A stretch of DNA of 11,414 nt from positions 1-11,414 of the forward strand of contig JAQUND010000046.1 in assembly GCA_028717785.1 (NCBI GenBank), given 5' to 3'. This DNA is from Candidatus Nanoarchaeia archaeon. Its GTDB lineage: Archaea > Nanoarchaeota > Nanoarchaeia > SCGC-AAA011-G17 > JAFCDX01. Numbering within the stretch: position 1 is the first letter of the stretch; every line of letters starts with the position of its first letter. Shown in pieces: positions 1 to 4,400 of this stretch. The notes under the pieces were generated by a model, which was not told the DNA's origin, searched no databases, and saw nothing but the letters and a program-made list of their open reading frames with translations. Made by a program: the position numbers and the translations under genes.

Positions 1-1331
1 GTTCCATGTAATGCTCTTGCTTCGAAATTTTCTTGAGTTGATTCAAGTAAAGAAACAACTCTTTGTAAATGTGATAGTGTTGAAAGTGCATTTGTTCTAT
101 CAATATTTTGTGAAACACCTTTACGTCCACCAACCCAAGTACCTGTTGCCATTGCACTTTTTATTCTTGATGTTACTAATTCATTTCTAATAATGATTCT
201 TATAGATTGGAATTTTCCTCTTTTAACTAATCTTTGGAAATTGTATAAAATATCTTGGATTAAATTACGTAAATTTACTCTAAATAAATCTCCAAGTAAA
301 TCTCCACTTAACTTTAATCTTTTATTTGCAAAATGATCTTTATCTTCAATATCTTTCTTTTCTTCTGCAATGGTTAAGAATTTTTTAACTAATTTACATA
401 AATTATAAGCTTTAACAATTCTATCTTTTGGTTCTAATCCAAGATGAGGTAATAAATATTTATCTAATTGTTCTCTTGTTCTTTCTAATTTTTGTTCAAC
501 ATTTTGTGTTATACCAATTTTTTTTGCTAAGAAATCAAGAGCATCTTCTTCTGTTTTTAAATCAACACATTCAACTAAATTAATAAAAACTGAATCATAT
601 TGTTTTTCTTTAGAAATTGCTTTTACTATTTCTTGATCCTTAACTAAACCAAGAGCTTTGATTATTCCTATAACTGGAACTTTTCTAAATCTTGTAAATG
701 ATAATGTAATTAATCCATCTTTGGATTGTTCAAATGTATGAGGAACTCTATAAGATGATCTTTCTGAATAAATTTTAGCTGTATAAATTTGTGGTCCTGA
801 ATCTTCTTTTGAAATAAATAATTTATTTGATACTAAATCTTCAACCATAATTAAAACACGTTCATTACCATTTAGAATAAAGTAACCACCAAAATCATTT
901 GGATCTTCATCGTGACTTAATAATTCATCTTCTTTTAAATTATATAAATGACAATATTTTGATTTAATCATAACTGGAATTTTACCAATTTCAATTGTAA
1001 AAGATTCACGTTGAACATTGTTAACATAAACTGAAACATCAACTTCTATTGAAGCTGCATAAGTTAAAGTTCTTAATCTTGCTTCCATAGGGAATAATTT
1101 TCTTCTAGAACCATCTGCTTCTACAATTTCTGGTTTAATAATATTTATTTTAGAAAATTTAATTTTAAAAGATTCTGCTTCTTCTGGAATTATTGTTGGA
1201 ATAATATCTTCTGTTTCATTAATTATTTTTTGTAATTCAAAATCAATAAAATTATTAAAAGATTCTATATTAGACTGGATAAATGATTTATCCTTAAAAT
1301 ATTCTTTTATTACTTTTTTATAATCAGTCAT
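1..1331 (-). CDS. rpoB: DNA-directed RNA polymerase subunit B'' (N-terminal part, cut by window edge)
   Basis: I translated this open frame by hand from the ATG at 1331; it stays open to base 1, so the C-terminus lies outside. About 443 residues are visible, starting MTDYKKVIKEYF. They contain hallmarks of the archaeal/eukaryotic second-largest polymerase subunit: an early RLRTLTYAASIEVDV stretch, GGYFILNGNERVLI (protrusion/lobe), YRVPHTFEQSKDGLITLSF, and the run GDLLGDLFRVNLRNL leading to ATGTWVGGRKGVSQNIDR and finally NFEARALHGT, where the family continues into the HWGRLCPxETPEG motif. It forms half of the catalytic centre of archaeal RNA polymerase. The start overlaps the end of rpoH by 8 bp, the usual archaeal H-B order. 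Whether B is split into B'' and B' here cannot be seen, because the diagnostic region lies beyond the edge. Confidence 0.95.
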   Translation of the reverse strand, partial: MTDYKKVIKEYFKDKSFIQSNIESFNNFIDFELQKIINETEDIIPTIIPEEAESFKIKFSKINIIKPEIVEADGSRRKLFPMEARLRTLTYAASIEVDVSVYVNNVQRESFTIEIGKIPVMIKSKYCHLYNLKEDELLSHDEDPNDFGGYFILNGNERVLIMVEDLVSNKLFISKEDSGPQIYTAKIYSERSSYRVPHTFEQSKDGLITLSFTRFRKVPVIGIIKALGLVKDQEIVKAISKEKQYDSVFINLVECVDLKTEEDALDFLAKKIGITQNVEQKLERTREQLDKYLLPHLGLEPKDRIVKAYNLCKLVKKFLTIAEEKKDIEDKDHFANKRLKLSGDLLGDLFRVNLRNLIQDILYNFQRLVKRGKFQSIRIIIRNELVTSRIKSAMATGTWVGGRKGVSQNIDRTNALSTLSHLQRVVSLLESTQENFEARALHG

Positions 1332-1569
1332 ATACTACCACCCTATAAAATATACTTTCTCCAGCTGTTGCACTTTTTCTGATAATTTTTATTACATCTC
1401 CAGCTTTTGCATTTAATTTTTTTACCATAACATCTTTTTCATTCATTGCTGGTAATTGTTTTTCTGAAATATTTAATTCATCTAGAACTTTTTGCTTTTC
1501 TTCGTCAGTAAGTTTAATATGCAAAGGTACAAGTTCATGTTGTGATATGTCGAATTTTTCTTCTTTCAT
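1324..1569 (-). CDS. rpoH: DNA-directed RNA polymerase subunit H (Rpb5 C-terminal domain homologue)
   Basis: This encodes 81 residues beginning MKEEKFDISQHELVP. The family signature is clear: HELVPLH near the N-terminus, then LPAMNEKDVMVKKLNAKAGDVIKIIRKSATAGESIFYRVVV, matching archaeal RpoH, the small assembly-jaw subunit equivalent to the C-terminal domain of eukaryotic Rpb5. The frame is open 75 nt further upstream, but that extension reads through the 3' exon of tRNA-Lys and adds 25 residues foreign to the family, so the ATG at 1569 is chosen. The gene starts 15 nt after the tRNA-Lys 3' end with no Shine-Dalgarno site and no promoter of its own that I can see. The mRNA is therefore probably released by tRNA 3' processing from a shared transcript. 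Its end overlaps rpoB by 8 bp. Confidence 0.95.
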   Translation of the reverse strand: MKEEKFDISQHELVPLHIKLTDEEKQKVLDELNISEKQLPAMNEKDVMVKKLNAKAGDVIKIIRKSATAGESIFYRVVVYD

Positions 1570-1620
1570 TTTGTAATTGGGTAACGGGCCGGATGGGATT
1601 TGAACCCACGACCACCTCAT

Positions 1621-1632
1621 TTCTTTGCTCGA
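1621..1632 (-). other. tRNA-Lys intron 2 (12 nt, canonical 37/38)
   Basis: Central helix CTTT (positions 32-35) pairs with AAAG inside the intron. The 5' bulge is TA^T and the 3' bulge is AA^A, with CGAGC as a bare 5-nt loop instead of an inner helix, that is, a bulge-helix-loop. The outer helix is the anticodon stem CCTCA/TGAGG, whose A31 joins the stem only after intron 1 is removed. This suggests intron 1 is spliced first. Twelve nt is close to the smallest size known for archaeal tRNA introns. Confidence 0.85.
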
Positions 1633-1639
1633 TAAAAGT

Positions 1640-1699
1640 TTCACCAGAGCTTATTGATTATTGTTGTTTGATTTTGTGATTATTAATAATTTTCATCTC
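1640..1699 (-). other. tRNA-Lys intron 1 (60 nt, position 30/31)
   Basis: The junction is set by a complete bulge-helix-bulge. The central helix is CACC (tRNA positions 25-28) with GGTG near the intron end. The 5' bulge is TC^G and the 3' bulge is AA^A. The outer helix is AGAG/CTTT (one G-U) and the inner helix is AGA/TCT, followed by TTATT/AATAA. Position 30/31 is non-canonical; such sites are known in archaea and are cut by the archaeal splicing endonuclease. No ORF or convincing C/D box lies inside. Confidence 0.88.
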
Positions 1700-1740
1700 G
1701 AGGTGCTCTACCAAGCTGAGCTACCGGCCCATTTATAGTA

Positions 1741-1797
1741 CTTTCTAGGATTTAGTTTGAATTTTGAAGCTGCTTCATTTTTTGTGTGCCTAGAAAG
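1741..1797 (-). repeat. 9-bp inverted repeat with nested hairpin in the tRNA-Lys leader
   Basis: CTTTCTAGG at 1741-1749 and CCTAGAAAG at 1789-1797 are perfect reverse complements. Nested between them is GAAGC-T-GCTTC at 1766-1776. The element lies between the proposed promoter (about 1834) and the tRNA 5' end (1730), so it would be in the transcribed leader. It could be a processing stem or a small structured RNA. It lacks an ACA box after the lower stem, a kink-turn and C/D boxes, so I do not assign it to an sRNA class. Confidence 0.6.
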
Positions 1798-1828
1798 ATT
1801 TTCCTCACCTAATTTTCCTATTAATTTT

Positions 1829-1839
1829 ATTTATAAAGG
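1829..1839 (-). promoter_or_regulatory. TATA box for tRNA-Lys-rpoH-rpoB
   Basis: Minus-strand CCTTTATAAAT predicts a transcription start near 1808, about 78 nt before the tRNA. It is the best TATA match upstream. A CTATAAAT touching the tRNA 5' end is too close to serve it. Confidence 0.55.
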
Positions 1840-1931
1840 TTACTATTTAGATGTTTTACACTATATTTCTTTAAAAATGCCTTAAAATGAGCATTTTAAT
1901 GAATTTATTAAGATTTGTTTAATATAAGAAA

Positions 1932-1941
1932 TTTTATATAT
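1932..1941 (+). promoter_or_regulatory. TATA box for the 1962 membrane-protein gene
   Basis: TTTTATATAT is centred about 25 bp before the ATG at 1962, predicting a leaderless or nearly leaderless transcript. Confidence 0.5.
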
Positions 1942-1961
1942 TTATATTTTATAATATAAGC

Positions 1962-2237
1962 ATGGAATGGAAACAATTAATAAAGAAAATTATTGTAGCA
2001 ATAATCATATTTATAATTTTATCATTTATACCTGTAATAAAAACAAGTATAGAAGAATGTATTGGTTGCGAACCAATAGTATCTTACATACCTGCAGTTT
2101 CCTCTTTTCTTTGTATATTCGATAATGACTGTGAGAATATAGGAGATTCGTTATTAACATTAAAAAGATTACTTGTAGGAGAATTTTTAATTGCTTGTTT
2201 AATATCCTATTTAATTTTCCGTCGTTTTCAAAAGTAA
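1962..2237 (+). CDS. Small two-TM membrane protein with a Cys-rich loop (unknown)
   Basis: I do not recognise this 91-residue protein. It has a hydrophobic helix at about 8-27 (IIVAIIIFIILSFIPV), a loop of about 40 residues holding five cysteines (C33, C36, C51, C57 within ECIGC, FLCIF and DNDCEN), and a second helix at about 68-87 followed by RRFQK. The loop is probably extracytoplasmic because of the cysteines and the basic C-terminal tail. TATA and start codon are spaced normally, which supports a real gene. Two bases after its stop lies an imperfect copy of the tRNA-Ser 3' end, the same arrangement as for the homing endonuclease further on. It may therefore be cargo of an older integrated element; that is inference. 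Confidence 0.6.
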   Translation: MEWKQLIKKIIVAIIIFIILSFIPVIKTSIEECIGCEPIVSYIPAVSSFLCIFDNDCENIGDSLLTLKRLLVGEFLIACLISYLIFRRFQK

Positions 2238-2239
2238 TA

Positions 2240-2250
2240 CGCCGAAGGGG
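2240..2250 (+). repeat. Degenerate copy of the tRNA-Ser 3' end (att-like repeat 3)
   Basis: CGCCGAAGGGG matches the end of the tRNA-Ser gene (CGCCGAGGGG, 3152-3161) with one extra A, in the same orientation. It starts two bases after the stop codon of the preceding gene. Confidence 0.5.
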
Positions 2251-2284
2251 TACAAAACAGCTCAGATTTAAAGCCTAAGCTATA

Positions 2285-2302
2285 AATACTCTTTCTAGTA
2301 TT
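2285..2302. repeat. Small hairpin between the two upstream att-like repeats
   Basis: AATACT and AGTATT are perfect inverted repeats around a 6-nt loop CTTTCT. The 85-bp stretch 2251-2335 otherwise holds no gene. The hairpin might be a terminator-like or recombination-related structure, but nothing proves a role. Confidence 0.35.
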
Positions 2303-2335
2303 AAAATAGCATATGTATATAAAGATATTAAAGTG

Positions 2336-2345
2336 CGCCGAGGGG
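2336..2345 (+). repeat. Copy of the tRNA-Ser 3' end (att-like repeat 2)
   Basis: CGCCGAGGGG is an exact 10-bp direct repeat of 3152-3161, which is the discriminator, the acceptor 3' strand and part of the T-stem of tRNA-Ser. With that copy it brackets the homing endonuclease, 816 bp from repeat to repeat. It is G-rich in an AT-rich surrounding and directly precedes the TATA box of the endonuclease gene. Confidence 0.65.
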
Positions 2346-2348
2346 AAG

Positions 2349-2358
2349 ATTTATAAAC
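2349..2358 (+). promoter_or_regulatory. TATA box for the homing endonuclease gene
   Basis: ATTTATAAAC is centred 25 bp before the ATG at 2378, so the transcript is leaderless. The preceding GGGGAAG comes from the tRNA-end repeat and sits where a BRE would be. Confidence 0.6.
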
Positions 2359-2377
2359 AATAAAAATATAGATATAT

Positions 2378-3148
2378 ATGGATTTAAAAAATAAAGCAAT
2401 AAAATTAAAAAAACTAAGCTGGAAAATAGAAGATATTGCTAAAGAACTTAATATTTCTTCAAGAACAGTTTCAAAATATACTCAAACAGTTCCACATCCA
2501 AATAATGTACATGCTAAAAAACCATTATCAAATTCTGCAAAAATACTAACAATTGAATTAGCAGAAATTTTAGGTTATATCTGTGCTGAAGGTTGTGATT
2601 CTGATTATATAGATAATCATTGGGGGTATGATAAACGTAGAGGTAAATCTTATAGAAGAAGTAGTAAAAGGGTAAGTATTACATTTTCTAATACTGATGA
2701 AGGACTTAAAAAACATTTTATAAATATATTTAACAAGGTTTTTGGATATTCTAGACATTTTAATAAAAGTGGTAATTTTTGCATAAATAGAATAGAAGTT
2801 GTGAAATATCTTAGAGATTATTCATTATTTGGATCTAAAAGATGGAAGGTTCCAAAACAAATTAAAAATGCAAATAACAAAATAAAATCTGCATTTTGTA
2901 GGGCTTATTTTGATGGAGATGGAACTATAGAAACTAAAAAGAAAGAAATTAGATTAGACTCAACAAATGAGAATGGACTAAAAGAAGTAAAAACACTTTT
3001 AGATAATCTTAAATTTAATTCTCATTTTTATAGTTTTAAGGGAAGATATAGAATAGTTATTAGAGAGATTGAAGGGTTTTCTAAGATTATAGGATCTAAT
3101 CATCCAAAGAAAAGAGAACAAATGGAATTATTAATAAAAAATAAATAA
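2378..3148 (+). CDS. LAGLIDADG homing endonuclease with N-terminal HTH
   Basis: This is a 256-residue protein. Residues 1-36 form a helix-turn-helix of the kind that reads DNA (KLSWKIEDIAKELNISSRTVSKY). LAGLIDADG motif 1 is LAEILGYICAEG (61-72, acidic residue E71). Motif 2 is SAFCRAYFDGDG (171-182, acidic residue D181). A C-terminal IIGSNHPKKREQMELLI block is typical of the family. Two motifs in one chain imply a monomeric enzyme making a site-specific double-strand break; both acidic positions are kept, so it may be active. It has its own promoter and is not inside a recognisable intron. It ends 3 bases from the 3' end of the convergent tRNA-Ser gene and is bracketed by copies of that tRNA end. 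The target is unknown; the tRNA-Ser gene or a BHB-intron site is the obvious guess. Confidence 0.9.
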   Translation: MDLKNKAIKLKKLSWKIEDIAKELNISSRTVSKYTQTVPHPNNVHAKKPLSNSAKILTIELAEILGYICAEGCDSDYIDNHWGYDKRRGKSYRRSSKRVSITFSNTDEGLKKHFINIFNKVFGYSRHFNKSGNFCINRIEVVKYLRDYSLFGSKRWKVPKQIKNANNKIKSAFCRAYFDGDGTIETKKKEIRLDSTNENGLKEVKTLLDNLKFNSHFYSFKGRYRIVIREIEGFSKIIGSNHPKKREQMELLIKNK

Positions 3149-3151
3149 GGA

Positions 3152-3161
3152 CGCCGAGGGG
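3152..3161 (+). repeat. tRNA-Ser 3' end acting as the att-like repeat 1
   Basis: This is the native copy of the 10-bp direct repeat CGCCGAGGGG also seen at 2336-2345 and, with one insertion, at 2240-2250. Tyrosine-recombinase elements often use the 3' end of tRNA genes as attachment sites; no integrase gene is visible in this window. Confidence 0.6.
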
Positions 3162-3165
3162 GGGA

Positions 3166-3201
3166 CTTTCAGCCTTTCCAAAGGTTTCCTTGAAAAGTTC
3201 T
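3166..3201 (-). other. tRNA-Ser intron 3 (36 nt, position 59/60 in the T-loop)
   Basis: This is a full bulge-helix-bulge. The outer helix is the T-stem GGGGG/CCCCC, the central helix TTCA (54-57) with TGAA, and the bulges AA^A and AG^T. An inner pairing CTTTTC/GGAAAG follows. Splicing restores the T-loop TTCAAAT, identical to that of tRNA-Lys in this window. Confidence 0.88.
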
Positions 3202-3233
3202 TTTGAACCCCCAAGCCCTTGCGGGCACCAGCT

Positions 3234-3246
3234 ATCTATAACCTGA
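3234..3246 (-). other. tRNA-Ser intron 2 (13 nt, canonical 37/38)
   Basis: The boundaries follow from restoring CCAGC/GCTGG and an A38. The central helix is weak: C32-G, U33-A and G34-U pair but G35 faces A; bulges are AA^T and AT^A. This is a relaxed motif, so the exact ends are less certain than for the other introns. Its CAGGTTAT (3238-3245) is perfectly complementary to ATAACCTG of the D-arm (3299-3306). Confidence 0.7.
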
Positions 3247-3253
3247 TTCCAGG

Positions 3254-3286
3254 GTCGCCTATTCGAGGTTCGCCTCTTGAAAAGAT
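3254..3286 (-). other. tRNA-Ser intron 1 (33 nt, position 30/31)
   Basis: Central helix CGCC (tRNA positions 25-28) pairs with GGCG near the intron end; the bulges are AG^A and AC^C. Inside is a hairpin GAGG-CGAA-CCTC with TTC/GAA below it. The outer helix next to the bulge is weak (G24-C32 only) but resumes as an 8-bp pairing of the D-loop with intron 2. The position is the same as in tRNA-Lys. Confidence 0.85.
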
Positions 3287-3341
3287 CTGGCGCAATACCA
3301 GGTTATGCGACCTCGGCATATAAAATAAAAGAACTATTATT

Positions 3342-3353
3342 GAATATATAAAC
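3342..3353 (-). promoter_or_regulatory. TATA box for tRNA-Ser
   Basis: Minus-strand GTTTATATATTC is centred near 3348, predicting a start near 3323, six bases before G1 of the tRNA at 3317. Confidence 0.6.
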
Positions 3354-3384
3354 ATTCCCACTTTAATTTTTTTGTATTAGAAAT

Positions 3385-3394
3385 ATTTATAAAG
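3385..3394 (+). promoter_or_regulatory. TATA box for rpoN, deciding its start codon
   Basis: ATTTATAAAG is centred at 3389, predicting transcription from about 3414. That is downstream of the in-frame ATG at 3403 and upstream of the ATG at 3430, so 3430 must be the start used. Confidence 0.65.
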
Positions 3395-3429
3395 AGAGTT
3401 AAATGCAAAATATCTTAGTATTAATAAAA

Positions 3430-3627
3430 ATGATAATCCCAATTAGATGTTTAAGTTGTAATAAGCCAGTTGCACAATTATGGGCAAAATATTCTGAAAG
3501 AATTGCAAAAGGAGAAACACCTAAAAAAGTTCTTGATGATTTAGGCCTTAATAGATATTGTTGTAGAGCATTATTCCTTGGACATGTAGATTTAATTGAT
3601 AAAATTTCTAAATTTAAAAGAGCTTAA
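3430..3627 (+). CDS. rpoN: DNA-directed RNA polymerase subunit N (Rpb10 homologue)
   Basis: The 65-residue protein starts MIIPIRCLSCNKP, the classic N-terminus of archaeal RpoN/eukaryotic Rpb10. The zinc ligands are all present: C7 and C10 in CLSC and the adjacent pair C44-C45 in RYCCR. The tail FLGHVDLIDKI also matches the family. RpoN helps assemble subunits D and L with B. An in-frame ATG nine codons upstream (3403) would add MQNILVLIK. I reject it because the family begins at MIIP and the predicted transcription start lies after 3403. Unlike many archaea, it is not followed by rpoK or rpsB here; rpsB lies about 7 kb away on the other strand, so the usual cluster is broken up. Confidence 0.95.
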   Translation: MIIPIRCLSCNKPVAQLWAKYSERIAKGETPKKVLDDLGLNRYCCRALFLGHVDLIDKISKFKRA

Positions 3628-3653
3628 AAATTTATTTTTTAAAAAAATATTAT
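3628..3653. terminator. T-rich convergent terminator region between rpoN and rnp4
   Basis: Only 26 bp separate the two stop codons, and they hold a T-run on each strand (TTTATTTTTT on plus, AAAAAAATATT giving T-runs on minus). Archaeal transcription ends at such oligo-T stretches. Confidence 0.4.
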
Positions 3654-3947
3654 TTATTTCTTAATAGGTATTCTTGTAAATTTTTTACAATTACTACAAT
3701 AAATACTAATTCTTGATTTATAATTTCTTATCCTACAATTAATTCCTGGTTTTAAATAAGAATAACAATGTTTACAATATTTTCTTTTTAATTCTCTTGG
3801 AAATCTTAAATTTAATTTCATAGCTATTTTTCTAGCTAAATGAACATAACGATTTGCTCTTTCTGGATTTTCTTTAAAAATTAAATCTGCTTCTTGAAAT
3901 AATTGTTTAATTCTTTCTAAAGCAATTTTTTTATTATCTTGATACAT
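3654..3947 (-). CDS. rnp4: RNase P protein component 4 (Rpp21/Rpr2 family)
   Basis: This 97-residue protein matches archaeal Rnp4. A helical N-terminal half carries RIKQLFQEAD and ERANRYVHLARKIAMKLNLRFP, then ELKRKYCKHCYSYLKPGINCRIR, then a second knuckle YCSNCKKFTRIP. The four zinc ligands are C58, C61, C84 and C87. In archaea Rnp4 binds the specificity side of RNase P RNA with Rnp1 and helps remove tRNA 5' leaders. Its presence indicates this genome uses protein-assisted RNase P, which fits tRNA-Lys having a long leader. A TATA box (3969-3978) lies 25 bp before the ATG, giving a leaderless mRNA. It converges on rpoN. Confidence 0.93.
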   Translation of the reverse strand: MYQDNKKIALERIKQLFQEADLIFKENPERANRYVHLARKIAMKLNLRFPRELKRKYCKHCYSYLKPGINCRIRNYKSRISIYCSNCKKFTRIPIKK

Positions 3948-3968
3948 AAATAAGAAATAGAATTAATC

Positions 3969-3978
3969 TATATAAACA
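3969..3978 (-). promoter_or_regulatory. TATA box for rnp4
   Basis: Minus-strand GTTTATATAG is centred about 26 bp before the start codon at 3947. Confidence 0.55.
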
Positions 3979-4025
3979 TTATTAAAACTCAAATTATTTA
4001 TTATTTTTTATAATATACTTAATAT

Positions 4026-4400
4026 TTAAAATAATCCTTTAATAAAAGAAGTAATAGGATTGAATAATAACAATAATCCAATTATAACTGATAAGATTGC
4101 AGACAAAAGTACAACCCCTGCCATAATATCTTTTATTTTTCCATAATCTTTATCAAAATTTGGGGATAATTTATCTATTAATTTTTCAATACTTGTATTT
4201 ATTAATTCTAAAATTATAACTAAAAAAGATATTAATAATATTACAATAAAATCTATCTTAGGAATTTTAAGTAAAATAGATACGAAAATAATAAATAAAC
4301 CTATTATAATTTGAATTTTTATATTTCTTTCTTTAGAAACTCCATGAGCAATTCCATTTATAGCAATTATAACACTTTTAGTAAATTTATTCTTTTTCAT
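4026..4400 (-). CDS. DgkA-family lipid kinase (diacylglycerol/undecaprenol-type kinase)
   Basis: This is a 124-residue integral membrane protein with three hydrophobic segments at about 30-47, 49-68 and 92-113. It has the DgkA (PF01219) landmarks: an amphipathic start with NGIAHGVSKERNIKIQ, the active-site stretch ELINTSIEKLID (65-76, with E and N of the ExxNT motif), and KIKDIMAGVVLLSAI matching KDxAAGAVLxxxI. Family members phosphorylate diacylglycerol or undecaprenol with ATP. In an archaeon the substrate is more likely an isoprenoid lipid such as a polyprenol, which is inference. The start ATG overlaps the stop of the upstream surface-protein gene (ATGA), so translation is probably coupled. 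Confidence 0.88.
   Translation of the reverse strand: MKKNKFTKSVIIAINGIAHGVSKERNIKIQIIIGLFIIFVSILLKIPKIDFIVILLISFLVIILELINTSIEKLIDKLSPNFDKDYGKIKDIMAGVVLLSAILSVIIGLLLLFNPITSFIKGLF

Larger units (their letters stand above)
1585..1730 (-). tRNA. tRNA-Lys(UUU), interrupted by two introns
   Basis: Removing 1640-1699 and 1621-1632 leaves a regular 74-nt tRNA. It has acceptor GGGCCGG/CCGGCCC, U8 and A9, D-arm GCTC/GAGC with loop AGCTTGGTA, A26, anticodon stem CCTCA/TGAGG, loop CTTTTAA with anticodon UUU, variable TGGTC, T-stem GTGGG/CCCAT, T-loop TTCAAAT and discriminator G73. CCA is not encoded. Exons are 1700-1730, 1633-1639 (7 nt, positions 31-37) and 1585-1620. The GGGCC.GTAGCTCAG start and G73 fit archaeal tRNA-Lys. 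It reads cotranscriptionally into rpoH and rpoB. Without splicing, no U33-containing anticodon loop can be formed from the contiguous sequence, so the introns are required for identity. Confidence 0.93.
3152..3317 (-). tRNA. tRNA-Ser(GGA), interrupted by three introns
   Basis: Removing 3254-3286, 3234-3246 and 3166-3201 leaves an 84-nt class II tRNA. It has acceptor GCCGAGG/CCTCGGC, U8, a 3-bp D-stem GCA/TGC with GG in the loop, G26, anticodon stem CCAGC/GCTGG, loop CCTGGAAA read as C32 U33 GGA A37 A38, and a long variable arm GCCC-GCAA-GGGC. The T-stem is GGGGG/CCCCC, the T-loop TTCAAAT and the discriminator G73. A long variable arm, G73 and anticodon GGA together identify serine. Exons are 3287-3317, 3247-3253 (7 nt), 3202-3233 and 3152-3165. 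CCA is not encoded. The 3' end faces the homing endonuclease 3 bp away. Standard tRNA finders may miss a gene this fragmented. Confidence 0.9.

Noticed and set aside
1570..1644. N-terminal extension of rpoH by 25 residues
   Set aside because: It reads through the 3' exon and intron 2 of tRNA-Lys and is not part of the RpoH family.
1640..1699. C/D-box sRNA hosted in tRNA-Lys intron 1
   Set aside because: GAGATGAA only loosely resembles a C box and no CUGA D box is present.
1741..1797. H/ACA sRNA in the tRNA-Lys leader
   Set aside because: The lower stem is right in length, but no ACA follows it and no kink-turn is seen.
2570..2758. 62-codon frame on the minus strand
   Set aside because: It lies wholly within the endonuclease gene, is low in complexity and resembles no family.
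3149..3325. A novel structured RNA on the plus strand (7-bp terminal stem, several hairpins)
   Set aside because: The complement folds into tRNA-Ser once three introns are removed, which explains the terminal stem, the GCCC/GGGC hairpin and the GGGGG/CCCCC pairing. SRP RNA and RNase P RNA conserved motifs are absent.
3403..3429. Upstream start of rpoN
   Set aside because: It precedes the transcription start predicted from the TATA box, and the protein family begins at MIIP.
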